Shown in pieces: positions 57,021 to 64,000 of a DNA stretch of 64,000 nt (position 1 is its first letter; the number at the start of each line of letters is the position of its first letter). This stretch comes from an uncultured Rubrobacteraceae bacterium (GTDB lineage: Bacteria > Actinomycetota > Rubrobacteria > Rubrobacterales > Rubrobacteraceae), in assembly GCA_902806085.1 (NCBI GenBank), contig CADCVH010000118.1:88398-152397 (forward strand), given 5' to 3'. The notes under the pieces are model-generated. The model made no database searches. It was not told where the DNA came from and saw only the letters and a program-made list of their open reading frames with translations. Position numbers and translations under genes: made by a program.

Positions 57021-58004
57021 CTAGCCCGCCACCCGCACGGAGTGGAGCGGCCCGCTCCGGGCCCGCCTGGCACCCGACCACTCCTCCCACAGGCGCGACT
57101 CGAAGAGCGGGTAGGCGATGGTCTTCTCGTCCGGGGGGTCTGCGATCAGGCGCTCGGCGCAGTGGAGCCAGAAGGAGGCGTAGCCCCCGAAGCGTTCGTC
57201 CAGGCGCGAGATCTCCGCGTGGTAGCTCTTCGCCAGGTGGACGGCGACGCTCGTCGGCATCGTCGCCTCGCTCCTGGTGTGGATCTTCTTCCCCGTCAGC
57301 CGCCCGTCGAAGTGCGGGTCCACCCCGAGAAAGTCGTAGAGCCTGCCCAAAAGCTCCTCCGGGAAGAAGCTCACGTCTTCTAGAAAGCCCACGAAGATCT
57401 GGTCTTCGGGGTAGAACGCGCCCCAGTTCTCGAGCGTCCTCATGTAGTTGGAGAGCTTGTAGGAGCTGTCGCGCTCTATCTTGCGCAGCAGGCCCGCCTC
57501 CGAGGCGGTGGCGGCCGACCCCTTCTCCACCTTGTCGAAGCTCATCACCGTCTGGGACCACACGCGCTCTATGGGGTTGCGCATAAAGAAGATGAGCTTC
57601 GCCTGGGGCATGAGGCCGTGGACGTGGGCGACCTTCTCCCTTTTGAGGACGGAGTAGGCGGGCGTGATCTCCCCTGAGACCTTCCTCTTTTTCGGCTCGA
57701 AGACCTCGGCGTACCAGCGGTCGTCGTAGGGCCGCATGTAGTACCGGAGGTTCCAGCGCAGCTCTTTGAGGGAGGGGTTTTTGAGGAGTTGCATCGGGAT
57801 CTGCTTTACCTGCCGGCGCCACTGCTCGTCGTTTCTGGTCTTGCCGAAGAGCCTGCTCAGGGCGTTGGAGCCGTCGTTCATCTTGCGGTCGAAGTAGTGG
57901 ACTTCTTTTCTTGGCATGTGGATCTGGGGGTGCACCTGGAGGTTGCGGTGCAGCCAGGTCGTGCCCGCCTTCTGGGCGCCTATTCCTATGAAGTCCGGGT
58001 ACAT
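57021..58004 (-). CDS. Sulfotransferase (D), tandem copy 1
   Basis: A 327-residue paralogue and the first of the tandem set. PAPS loop GIGAQKAGTTWLHRNLQ (residues 6-22), HYFDRK, 3'-phosphate motif IFFMRNPIERVWSQ (near 140), and GGYASFWLHCAERL near the C-terminus. ATG start. The three tandem genes share length, motifs and tight spacing, so they arose by local duplication. A sulfated exopolysaccharide or sulfolipid is the expected product. Confidence 0.86.
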   Translation of the reverse strand: MYPDFIGIGAQKAGTTWLHRNLQVHPQIHMPRKEVHYFDRKMNDGSNALSRLFGKTRNDEQWRRQVKQIPMQLLKNPSLKELRWNLRYYMRPYDDRWYAEVFEPKKRKVSGEITPAYSVLKREKVAHVHGLMPQAKLIFFMRNPIERVWSQTVMSFDKVEKGSAATASEAGLLRKIERDSSYKLSNYMRTLENWGAFYPEDQIFVGFLEDVSFFPEELLGRLYDFLGVDPHFDGRLTGKKIHTRSEATMPTSVAVHLAKSYHAEISRLDERFGGYASFWLHCAERLIADPPDEKTIAYPLFESRLWEEWSGARRARSGPLHSVRVAG

Positions 58005-58075
58005 GGTTCCTCCTGCGTTCTTCCGGTCCTCGTCAGCCCTCGTCGACCGGCCGGGACGCCGATTCTTCGGTAGCG

Positions 58076-59104
58076 CTAAAGGCTACCACGGGACGCCCCG
58101 GCGTTTCTCTCAAGCCGCCCCGTGAGCCTCTGCATAAAGCCGCCGAACCGGTCCCGCTCGTACTCTAAAGTGTGCCGCCCGACAGCCTCGTACCCCCCGC
58201 GCCTGAGGCCGTCTATCTCCCTCGCCCCGTAGCCCTTGAGGGCCCGCAACGCCGCGGCGTAGTCACCCGCGTTCTCGAAGCGGGCCGGCAGGCAGTTCTC
58301 GCCGAACCGGCAGTAGGCCCGGTTGCCCCCGGCGTCCGAGGAGATCACGACGGCCCCGGCCGCCATCGCCTCCAGCCCCGGCATGTAGAAGCCCTCCTCG
58401 ACGAGCGGCGTCGCCAGAAAGACGTCGGACCACTGGTAGAGCTTCTTGAGCTCATTCCAGCCCACCGGGTTCCTTATAGCCCTGAACCGGAAACCGGAGC
58501 GCCGGTCCCGGAACATCGCCGCCACCCGGTCGCCCACGTCGGACTTCCAGGTCGTGTAGCCGACGTTTATGGGTCCCCTGAAACCGCCGGAGCGCTCCTT
58601 TTTGAAGAAGTCCGAGTCGTTGCCGAGCGTGATGACCTCGGTCAGCGAGGTCTCGTTGAGGTAGGGCTTACAGGCTTCGAGCACCACGTCGTTTGTCATG
58701 ATGCGGGCCATCGGACGAGAGAGGAGGCGCACCGCGTAGCCCCGCTCGAAGGTCGGGTTTGCCCAGCGGACGTTCTGGACTATGGAGATGACCTGCTCGT
58801 GGCCCGCGCCGCGCCCGATCCGGGGCTCCAGCACCGGGTAGTGGCTCGGCCAGGAGAGAAAAGCGAAGTCCTCAGGCCCGACCCCGGCCTGCTCGAGCCC
58901 CACGAACCGGATGCCGTTCTCGGGCGTGAGGTGGCCGAAGCGCGAGATCCCGAAGACCGGCAACCCGGGCTTGTACTTCTCGGGGCACGCGATCACCGGC
59001 TCGTAGCCGAAGGCCAGCGCGTGGTTGACGTAGTCGAAGATCTTGACGACCCCGCCCACGGGCCTGAAGGTCGGCGTCATGAAGTACATCCGCCGCCCGA
59101 CCAC
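58076..59104 (-). CDS. Glycosyltransferase, GT-B fold (rhamnan/GT4-like)
   Basis: A 342-residue glycosyltransferase. The N-terminal domain begins RMYFMTPTFRPVGGVVKIFDYV, with the usual Gly-rich acceptor loop; the C-terminal domain has PINVGYTTWKSDVGD and the donor-binding EEGFYMPGLEAMAAGAVVISSDAGG, with the E-x7-E pattern of retaining GT4-type enzymes. GTG start at 59104 (ATG at 59089 is an alternative). It overlaps no gene but begins 2 bases after the preceding stop. It should add a sugar to the lipid-linked glycan. Confidence 0.82.
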   Translation of the reverse strand: MVGRRMYFMTPTFRPVGGVVKIFDYVNHALAFGYEPVIACPEKYKPGLPVFGISRFGHLTPENGIRFVGLEQAGVGPEDFAFLSWPSHYPVLEPRIGRGAGHEQVISIVQNVRWANPTFERGYAVRLLSRPMARIMTNDVVLEACKPYLNETSLTEVITLGNDSDFFKKERSGGFRGPINVGYTTWKSDVGDRVAAMFRDRRSGFRFRAIRNPVGWNELKKLYQWSDVFLATPLVEEGFYMPGLEAMAAGAVVISSDAGGNRAYCRFGENCLPARFENAGDYAAALRALKGYGAREIDGLRRGGYEAVGRHTLEYERDRFGGFMQRLTGRLERNAGASRGSL

Positions 59105-59106
59105 GC

Positions 59107-60264
59107 CTACCACGACCTCACGATGTCCACGAGCGGACGAACCGCGACCGCCGGGTCCAGTAGCCCCGTCGCAAGCCGCCTGGCGTTGGCCCGCTTCTCC
59201 CCCACCGTCCCGGGGTCGTCGAGGATGCCCTGGATAGTCCCCTCCACGGCCGACGGGTCCTCCGGGTCCACGAGCCAGCCGGCGTCGTAAGCGGAGATCA
59301 TGGGCGAGACCTCCGTGAAGGGCGGGTGTATGACGGGGACCCCGGCCGCCAGGGAGACCACGGAGCGCGTGACCATCGCGTACTCCCGCTCCAGGTTGTG
59401 CCGGAAGAGGTCTATGGAAACATCCACGGTCGAGAGGAAGTCCCGGAACGCGGAGAAGCTCATGGTGGGGTGCGTCGTGACGGACGGGTGCGCCGCCAGC
59501 CGCTCCAGGTCGCCGGTCGACTCGTGGGCGCGCCCCACGCCCCCGCCCCAGTGCCAGGGCGTGAGCAGGTCGAGGCTCATCTCCGGCCTGTCTAGCTGCC
59601 GCTCCAACCCCGCCACCCACCCGCCGAGCCTGCTCCACTGCTGCAAATACCCGGCCACCGCGAACTTCACGTTCCCGCTCGCCGGGCGCCCCATCTCGGA
59701 GAACGACGGCGGGACGCACATGTTGACGACCTCGACGGGGAGGCGGCGGACGTCGCGGTCGGCCTGGAGCATCCAGCCGAGAAAGTAAGGCAGCTTCTTC
59801 TTCCCGTTCACTATAAAGGCGTCGGCGAGCTCTATCGCCCGGATCTTGCGCCGCCTCAGCCTGACCAGCTCGTCTTTGGGATACCCCTCGCCGTGCTGGT
59901 AGAGGGCCTCCAGCATTTTCGGCGCGAAGAAGTCCAGCACGTACCGCACGCCGTCTATGGGCTTCAAGTGCTCGACCTGGTTGCTGTTTATGATGACCGC
60001 GACGACGGGCCTGTTCGCCTCGAGGTAGCGCGAGAGCTGGCGCGCCCCCAGGACCTCGACGCCCGGCGCCGTCGGGTGGGGCACGCTCCTGCCGAAGCGC
60101 CACCACTGCCGGTCCGTGAAGCCGCGGGTCACGAGGGTCTTCGTGTTGATGCCGTTGGCCCGCAGGCCCTCGGCCAGCCCGAAGGCGCGCAGGCCCGGTG
60201 CTGCCACGGGCATCCCGAGCCCGGGGACGACGTCGTTGGAGATCACGACCGCCCTCTCTACCAC
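59107..60264 (-). CDS. Glycosyltransferase, GT-B fold
   Basis: A 385-residue glycosyltransferase. N-terminal half: GMPVAAPGLRAFGLAEGL with the flexible acceptor loop. C-terminal half: VKFAVAGYLQQWSRLGGWV, DVSIDLFRHNLEREYAM and SLAAGVPVIHPPFTEVSPM, which bind the donor nucleotide. The last 40 residues form a helical cap. The GTG overlaps the end of the preceding methyltransferase gene (GTGGTAG). The donor sugar is unknown. It forms a pair with the glycosyltransferase at 58076-59104. Confidence 0.82.
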   Translation of the reverse strand: MVERAVVISNDVVPGLGMPVAAPGLRAFGLAEGLRANGINTKTLVTRGFTDRQWWRFGRSVPHPTAPGVEVLGARQLSRYLEANRPVVAVIINSNQVEHLKPIDGVRYVLDFFAPKMLEALYQHGEGYPKDELVRLRRRKIRAIELADAFIVNGKKKLPYFLGWMLQADRDVRRLPVEVVNMCVPPSFSEMGRPASGNVKFAVAGYLQQWSRLGGWVAGLERQLDRPEMSLDLLTPWHWGGGVGRAHESTGDLERLAAHPSVTTHPTMSFSAFRDFLSTVDVSIDLFRHNLEREYAMVTRSVVSLAAGVPVIHPPFTEVSPMISAYDAGWLVDPEDPSAVEGTIQGILDDPGTVGEKRANARRLATGLLDPAVAVRPLVDIVRSW

Positions 60265-61283
60265 CGGCCCGGCACCCCCAGCCTGGAGAGCGCCAGCACC
60301 CCGCTCCTGACCGTGTCCTCCCCCGGATACCGCACGGACTCGACGTGCTCCAGCACGACCTGGCCCGCCGTGGCCCCCATCAGGATCTCCACGAAGGCGC
60401 TGACCGAGACGGCGTGGGGCGCCTCCCCGTCCACGAAATCCTCCAGGAACAGGAGCCGCCCGCCCGGCCGGGTCACGCGCCACATCTCGGAGATCAGGGC
60501 CCGCTTCTCTTCGACGGGATAACCCCCGAGGGCGCCCACGGAGAAGGTCAGGTCGAAGCCCTCGTCGGGCTGGGGTACGGAGAGGCCCGGGCCGAGCTTC
60601 CGGAAGTCGCCCTCCGGGGAGTTGCGGACGGCCCGGGAGACGGCCCCTTCGTCCTCGTCCACGCCGCAGAAGCGGGTCGTGGCGGGGTCGAAGCCGGTCG
60701 CCCAGCGGCCGTCCCCGACGCCGACCTGCAGCACGTCCATCGGGACTTCGCCGGCGTCGAGACCCCGGGCGGCGGCGAACCGGGGCAGGAGTGCTGCCTC
60801 CAGGGTCCGGTGCGCGGCCTTTTCCGCCCTCTCGTCGCCGTCCGGCAGCCCCTCCAAGACCTCGACGGCCACCCTCTCAGGGGCGCCCCCGGCGGCCACG
60901 CGCTGGCCTTCGGCCCAGCCGTACCGGCGGCGCAGGGCCCGCCAGGTGGCCTCATCCGGCGTCGCGATGCGGTCGAAGAAGCCGAGCCCCTCGAAGACCG
61001 TCCCACCGAAGACGGCGGAGAGGAACCCCGCGTCGCGGCCCGGGGGGAGTACGAGGACGAGCGGGACGTCGCGCGCCTCCCCGACGAGGGCCTCGAACGG
61101 GAAAGAGAGCAGGTCCCCGACGACCACGACGGAGGCCCCGTCGGCGGCGTCGGCTAAAGGTCCGGGGAGGGCGTCCCAGTCGCCGAGAAGCAGGCAGTCT
61201 TCGGGCAACGCCTCCCGCGGGACGTCCCCCACGAAACGGCCGGCATAGAGGACCGGGTGGCTGGTGGTGGTCTTCGCGTCCAC
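60258..61283 (-). CDS. Two-part protein with C-terminal SAM methyltransferase domain
   Basis: A 341-residue protein. Residues 1-135 form an alpha/beta unit of unknown family (VVVVGDLLSFPFEALVGEARD, LVLVLPPGRD). Residues 165-341 form a class I methyltransferase: VLQVGVGDGRWATGF (motif I), GVDEDEGAVSRAVRN, FDLTFSVGALGGY and EMWRVTRPGGRLLFLEDF. GTG start; overlaps the next gene. In this context it may O-methylate a sugar of the glycan. Confidence 0.78.
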   Translation of the reverse strand: MDAKTTTSHPVLYAGRFVGDVPREALPEDCLLLGDWDALPGPLADAADGASVVVVGDLLSFPFEALVGEARDVPLVLVLPPGRDAGFLSAVFGGTVFEGLGFFDRIATPDEATWRALRRRYGWAEGQRVAAGGAPERVAVEVLEGLPDGDERAEKAAHRTLEAALLPRFAAARGLDAGEVPMDVLQVGVGDGRWATGFDPATTRFCGVDEDEGAVSRAVRNSPEGDFRKLGPGLSVPQPDEGFDLTFSVGALGGYPVEEKRALISEMWRVTRPGGRLLFLEDFVDGEAPHAVSVSAFVEILMGATAGQVVLEHVESVRYPGEDTVRSGVLALSRLGVPGRW

Positions 61284-61289
61284 GGGCGG

Positions 61290-61718
61290 TTAGAGGTACC
61301 GCTGTTCCAGGGTGCGGAACTCCCGCTTGAGGCGGAAGGCGCGGCCGAGCGGCGGCCGGCCCATGCGCCTGAGCAGCAGGACCAGGTCCCTCTCGGCTCC
61401 TTCGAGGTACTCCAGCCGCCCCGGGGAGCCGGGATCTTTGGGGGTGGACGAGAGGAGGTAGCGCTGCTCGAGCGTCCTGAAGTTGGCGTTGAGCCGCAGC
61501 ACCCGGCCCGCCCGGCTGCCGGACATCCGTCGCAGGAGCAGGAGCAGGTCCCTCTCGGCCTCCTCCAGCCGGGAGAGCCGCTGCAGGGAGGTCGAGGAGC
61601 CCCCGCCGCCGGAGAGGCCGAGGTGGGACCGGAGGAAGCGCACCTCGAAGTCCAGAAGCTCGTTCTCCATGCGCAGCCTGTCTATATCGGTCGGGGTGTA
61701 GAAGTCGTTCTCAGGCAA
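61290..61718 (-). CDS. Unknown 142-aa protein with a duplicated 41-residue unit
   Basis: I do not recognise a family. After a charged helical start (DIDRLRMENELLDFEVRFLRS) the protein has two ungapped copies of one unit at residues 48-88 and 102-142, 27 of 41 positions identical by eye. Each copy has AERDL, LLLRRM and ends FRTLEQRYL. The units should each make a long amphipathic helix, suggesting a coiled or helical-bundle adaptor. It lies between the methyltransferase and a sulfotransferase and overlaps the latter by 8 bp, so it belongs to the glycan locus. Confidence 0.7.
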   Translation of the reverse strand: MPENDFYTPTDIDRLRMENELLDFEVRFLRSHLGLSGGGGSSTSLQRLSRLEEAERDLLLLLRRMSGSRAGRVLRLNANFRTLEQRYLLSSTPKDPGSPGRLEYLEGAERDLVLLLRRMGRPPLGRAFRLKREFRTLEQRYL

Positions 61719-62517
61719 ACGCCGGCTCCTTCTCCGGGACGTTCCCGGCGTCGGGGGCGGCGAGGCTCTCGAGGGCCTCCCAGGTTTCGGTGACGCGCCC
61801 GATCAGGCGCCGGTCCGAGACGGGCTGCCTCCTCGCGCGCCGCGAGCTGACGCTCGGGTCGTAGACCTCGGCGGTCGGGACGTCGGCGAGGCCGAGGCCC
61901 CACCTCTCGTTTACGGCCCGGACCAGGGGGAAACCCTCGCGTATGGCGTCCAGCGAGACGGTGAGGGTGTCTTGCGGGTAGGCGCGGGCGAAGGCGACGA
62001 GGGCCTCGTTGTGCGCGAGCCACATGCGAAGCGCCAGGTCCGGCTCCTCGAAGAACCGGCGGTGGACGTAGCGGTTGCCCCGGTTCAGGAAGAGGTCCGA
62101 GGAGTGGCGCCTGCCGAGCGAGTAGGTGCACTCGGAGAAGTGGCGGTACACGAGCAGGACCTTCATATCCGGCATCAGGTACTTCCACGGCATCATGAAC
62201 ATGCACATCCTGGGGTCCTTGAAGCCCCAGAGGGCGTGTTCGGCGTCGCGCCGCTCTATTATCCGCCGCATCCCCGCCCAGCGCTCCTCCCCGACCACGG
62301 GCAAGAGGGGCCTATCCACCAGCCAGGTGAGGCCGTTGTCCGCGAGCACTTCCTGGTGAAGCTCGACCACCCCCCGGTCCTCGAAGTGGCCGTAGGGGTT
62401 CGACGGGAGCGCCTCCAGGAGCTCGTCGCCGAGGAAGAGGCCCGCGCGGTGCAGGATCTGGGCGGTCGCCGACGTGCCGCTCCGGTGGAAACCGGCGATC
62501 ACGAGCCGCTCACCCAC
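61711..62517 (-). CDS. Sulfotransferase-fold protein (E)
   Basis: A 268-residue protein with the PAPS loop IAGFHRSGTSATAQILHRAG (residues 7-26) and a 3'-phosphate-type segment WGFKDPRMCMFMMP, then VLLVYRHFSECTYSLGR. It is the distinct Sulfotransfer_3-like type rather than a copy of the tandem set. Basic surface in the C-terminal half (SSRRARRQPVSDRR). Acceptor unknown. ATG start; adjacent to the repeat protein and, on the 5' side, 116 bp from the WbsX gene. Confidence 0.8.
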   Translation of the reverse strand: MGERLVIAGFHRSGTSATAQILHRAGLFLGDELLEALPSNPYGHFEDRGVVELHQEVLADNGLTWLVDRPLLPVVGEERWAGMRRIIERRDAEHALWGFKDPRMCMFMMPWKYLMPDMKVLLVYRHFSECTYSLGRRHSSDLFLNRGNRYVHRRFFEEPDLALRMWLAHNEALVAFARAYPQDTLTVSLDAIREGFPLVRAVNERWGLGLADVPTAEVYDPSVSSRRARRQPVSDRRLIGRVTETWEALESLAAPDAGNVPEKEPAFA

Positions 62518-62633
62518 GCTTTGCCTTTTCTCTTCGCGCCTCCATCGCCCGCCATATTAGCACCACGACACGCGATTTCCCGTCCGCCGGTGGGCGAGGT
62601 TACCCCGGGCTTCGGGCCCCGGGAGCCCGGTCT

Positions 62634-64000
62634 TTACCGCTTACCGTCGACGGGGCCTTTCGGGCCGTTGGCCCCGTTTGAGGCGTCGAGCTGCTTGCGC
62701 AGCTTGCCGCTCACCTCGCGCAGGTGGTCCTCCGCGTCCGGGCCTCGGGACCTTCCGAGGAGGCGTTGCGGGGCCTCGAAGACGAGGCTGCCGAGCCTCC
62801 ACCTCCTGGAGTTCAGCAGGACGCGGATCCCCCCGTCCATCTCGCGGGACCAGCGGGCCAGGGCGTCCCTCTCCCTCTGGAGGACCCTGCCGCGACGCCT
62901 CAGCCAGACATTCTCTTCCCGAAGCTCGGCGACCTGGTCCTCGGCCTTCTGCAGCAGCGGCGAGTACTCTTCCTGGCGCAGGCGCTCGGTGTAGCGCCTC
63001 TGGAGCAGGGTGTACTTGTCCAGGAGGACCTTGTAGCGGTCCTCTGCCGAGGTCGGGGGCGGCGCCTGGCCCGGCTCCCCGCTGCCGGGTATCGGGACCC
63101 GGGCGCCAGCGGCCTCGACGGCCCGGCGGTTGGCCTGCACGTAGGCGCGGCCATAGCGGAAGTCCGGCTCCAGGTAGGCACCCTCTGCCCACTCGTTCCA
63201 GGCGTTGACGAAGACGAGTTGCTCGTCCGGGGGGTTTTTGGCGTTCTTCTCGATCACGGCCCGCAGCCACCGCTCGTAGAGCTCGGGTGTGGAGTCGTGG
63301 ACGATGCGCGCCCCGGTGGACTTGAACCGGGCGGTGTTGTCCCACTGGGGGACCACGCACGGGTACCGCTTGAAGGGTGGGGCGGGGCGGGCGAGGTGCT
63401 TCTCTACGAGCTCCTCGTAGTTGTAGATCCTGTTGTCCTCGGCGCCCACCCCCCGCTCCCCTACGGGCTCCACACCTATTGCTTCGAGCCCGTGCGGCCA
63501 GAACTCCACCGCCGCGTCGCACCCGAACTCCGCCGGGTCCTCGAAGTCGCTGAAGGACTCTACCTTGCAGACGTAGGGCTCCGCGACGCCGGCCTTGCTG
63601 GCCTCCTCGCGCCAAAGTGCGAAGGTGCGCTTCGGGTCGGGCAGGCCGCGGATGCGGTAGATCAGGAACAGGGGACGGCCGTTCACCTTTATGTACCGCT
63701 CGTCCCCGAAGGCCTCGAGCAGGTAGCGGATGTGCTCCCTGTCGTCCTCCTCGCTGTAACCTTGCGGGACGATGCGGCCCCTCTCGGAAGAGTCCCGCTT
63801 CCAGGTCCAGGTGTGGTTCGCCCAGCAGATGCAGAACGGGAAGTCCGGCTGCCCCGTCTCTAACACCTCCTGAAACGGCCTCTCCAGCAACCGCCTGCCG
63901 TCGAACCAGTAGTGGTAGTAGACGAAGCCCCCGACGCCGTGCTCGCGGGCGAGGTCGGCCTGGGCCTGCCTCGCCTCCGGCAGCCTCAGGTCGTAGAAGC
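62634..64000 (-). CDS. WbsX-family polysaccharide biosynthesis protein (N-terminus outside window)
   Basis: At least 454 residues are in view; the frame stays open to the right edge (it enters at FYDLRLPEARQAQ). The GH99/GT WbsX-type TIM-barrel motifs are present: GGFVYYHYWFDGRR, FCICWANHTWTW, LFLIYRIRGL and VFVNAWNEWAEGAYLEPD. The C-terminal 130 residues are a coiled coil with basic patches (LREENVWLRRRGRVLQ). WbsX proteins act in O-antigen and capsule synthesis; their chemistry is not settled. It is the upstream gene of the glycan group and probably co-transcribed with the genes to its left. Confidence 0.85.
   Translation of the reverse strand, partial: FYDLRLPEARQAQADLAREHGVGGFVYYHYWFDGRRLLERPFQEVLETGQPDFPFCICWANHTWTWKRDSSERGRIVPQGYSEEDDREHIRYLLEAFGDERYIKVNGRPLFLIYRIRGLPDPKRTFALWREEASKAGVAEPYVCKVESFSDFEDPAEFGCDAAVEFWPHGLEAIGVEPVGERGVGAEDNRIYNYEELVEKHLARPAPPFKRYPCVVPQWDNTARFKSTGARIVHDSTPELYERWLRAVIEKNAKNPPDEQLVFVNAWNEWAEGAYLEPDFRYGRAYVQANRRAVEAAGARVPIPGSGEPGQAPPPTSAEDRYKVLLDKYTLLQRRYTERLRQEEYSPLLQKAEDQVAELREENVWLRRRGRVLQRERDALARWSREMDGGIRVLLNSRRWRLGSLVFEAPQRLLGRSRGPDAEDHLREVSGKLRKQLDASNGANGPKGPVDGKR

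Noticed and set aside
1..64000. tRNA or rRNA genes, CRISPR arrays, insertion sequences
   Set aside because: I scanned the gaps by eye for the tRNA T-loop pattern, regular spacer repeats and transposase motifs and saw none; almost all DNA is occupied by ordinary genes.

Overview
High-GC (about two-thirds G+C) Gram-positive chromosome segment, most likely a deep-branching actinobacterium of the Rubrobacter type. The signs are MurT/GatD lipid II amidation genes, two LPxTG-anchored surface proteins, many GTG/TTG starts, ATGA and GTGA gene overlaps, and several promoters whose -10 box lies only 7-10 bases before the start codon (leaderless or nearly so). The genus is an inference from content. I saw no rRNA, tRNA, CRISPR array, prophage or intact transposase.

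Region 1 (1-16.5 kb, all minus strand): one long sugar-utilisation operon read leftwards from a LacI-family regulator at 15485-16507. Its promoter (TTGACA, 17 bp, TACCGT) is followed at once by two tandem 12-bp LacI-type operators. In order of transcription: regulator; MalE/MalF/MalG-type importer without its own ATPase; a cytoplasmic GH172 (DUF2961) glycosidase; a gene relic; a complete Rbs-type transporter; a cyclase-family hydrolase; an L-fucose/D-arabinose isomerase-family protein; an FGGY kinase; a small unknown; and a second Rbs-type transporter that leaves the window. Oligosaccharide uptake, cleavage, isomerisation and phosphorylation form a coherent path; a D-arabinofuranoside or fructofuranoside substrate is the best guess. 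The relic at 10870-11124 fuses the start of an isomerase-like gene to the tail of a LacI-like gene, the scar of a deleted second copy.

Region 2 (16.6-22.1 kb): an SGNH esterase, a solute-binding-fold protein with no signal peptide and an aldo/keto reductase (plus strand); two tandem NTR/TIMP-like LPxTG surface proteins, an SDR, and a membrane-anchored winged-helix candidate.

Region 3 (22.1-35.1 kb): a sugar-acid divergon. Leftwards from a strong promoter and a 6-4-6 palindrome near 30.3 kb run an MFS carrier, cyclase, zinc alcohol dehydrogenase, SDR, IlvD/Edd dehydratase, OtnK-type four-carbon sugar kinase and LtnD-type dehydrogenase. Rightwards run a D-2-hydroxyacid dehydrogenase and an HpcH/HpaI aldolase. 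A cupin, two SDRs, a methyltransferase and a 28-codon GNAT relic follow.

Region 4 (35.1-48.5 kb): housekeeping and envelope genes: gatD and murT, a soluble HtrA-like protease, an HMA-fold protein and a coiled-coil protein, a TerC-family protein, a CaCA exchanger, larB, thpR, a diacylglycerol-kinase-family lipid kinase, a shortened FabD-like acyltransferase, an RnfC/NuoF-like protein and tiny membrane proteins. Intergenic inverted repeats built on TAGGTTCTAGG overlap stop codons here and at 22.1 and 50.7 kb.

Region 5 (48.5-64 kb): a surface-polysaccharide locus with a CapD/FlaA1-type dehydratase, a WecA/MraY-type phosphosugar transferase, a VapBC-type toxin-antitoxin pair, an epimerase, a lipoprotein, five sulfotransferase-fold proteins (three in tandem), two glycosyltransferases, a methyltransferase, a protein with a duplicated 41-residue unit, and a WbsX protein cut by the window edge. 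A sulfated glycan is the simplest reading.
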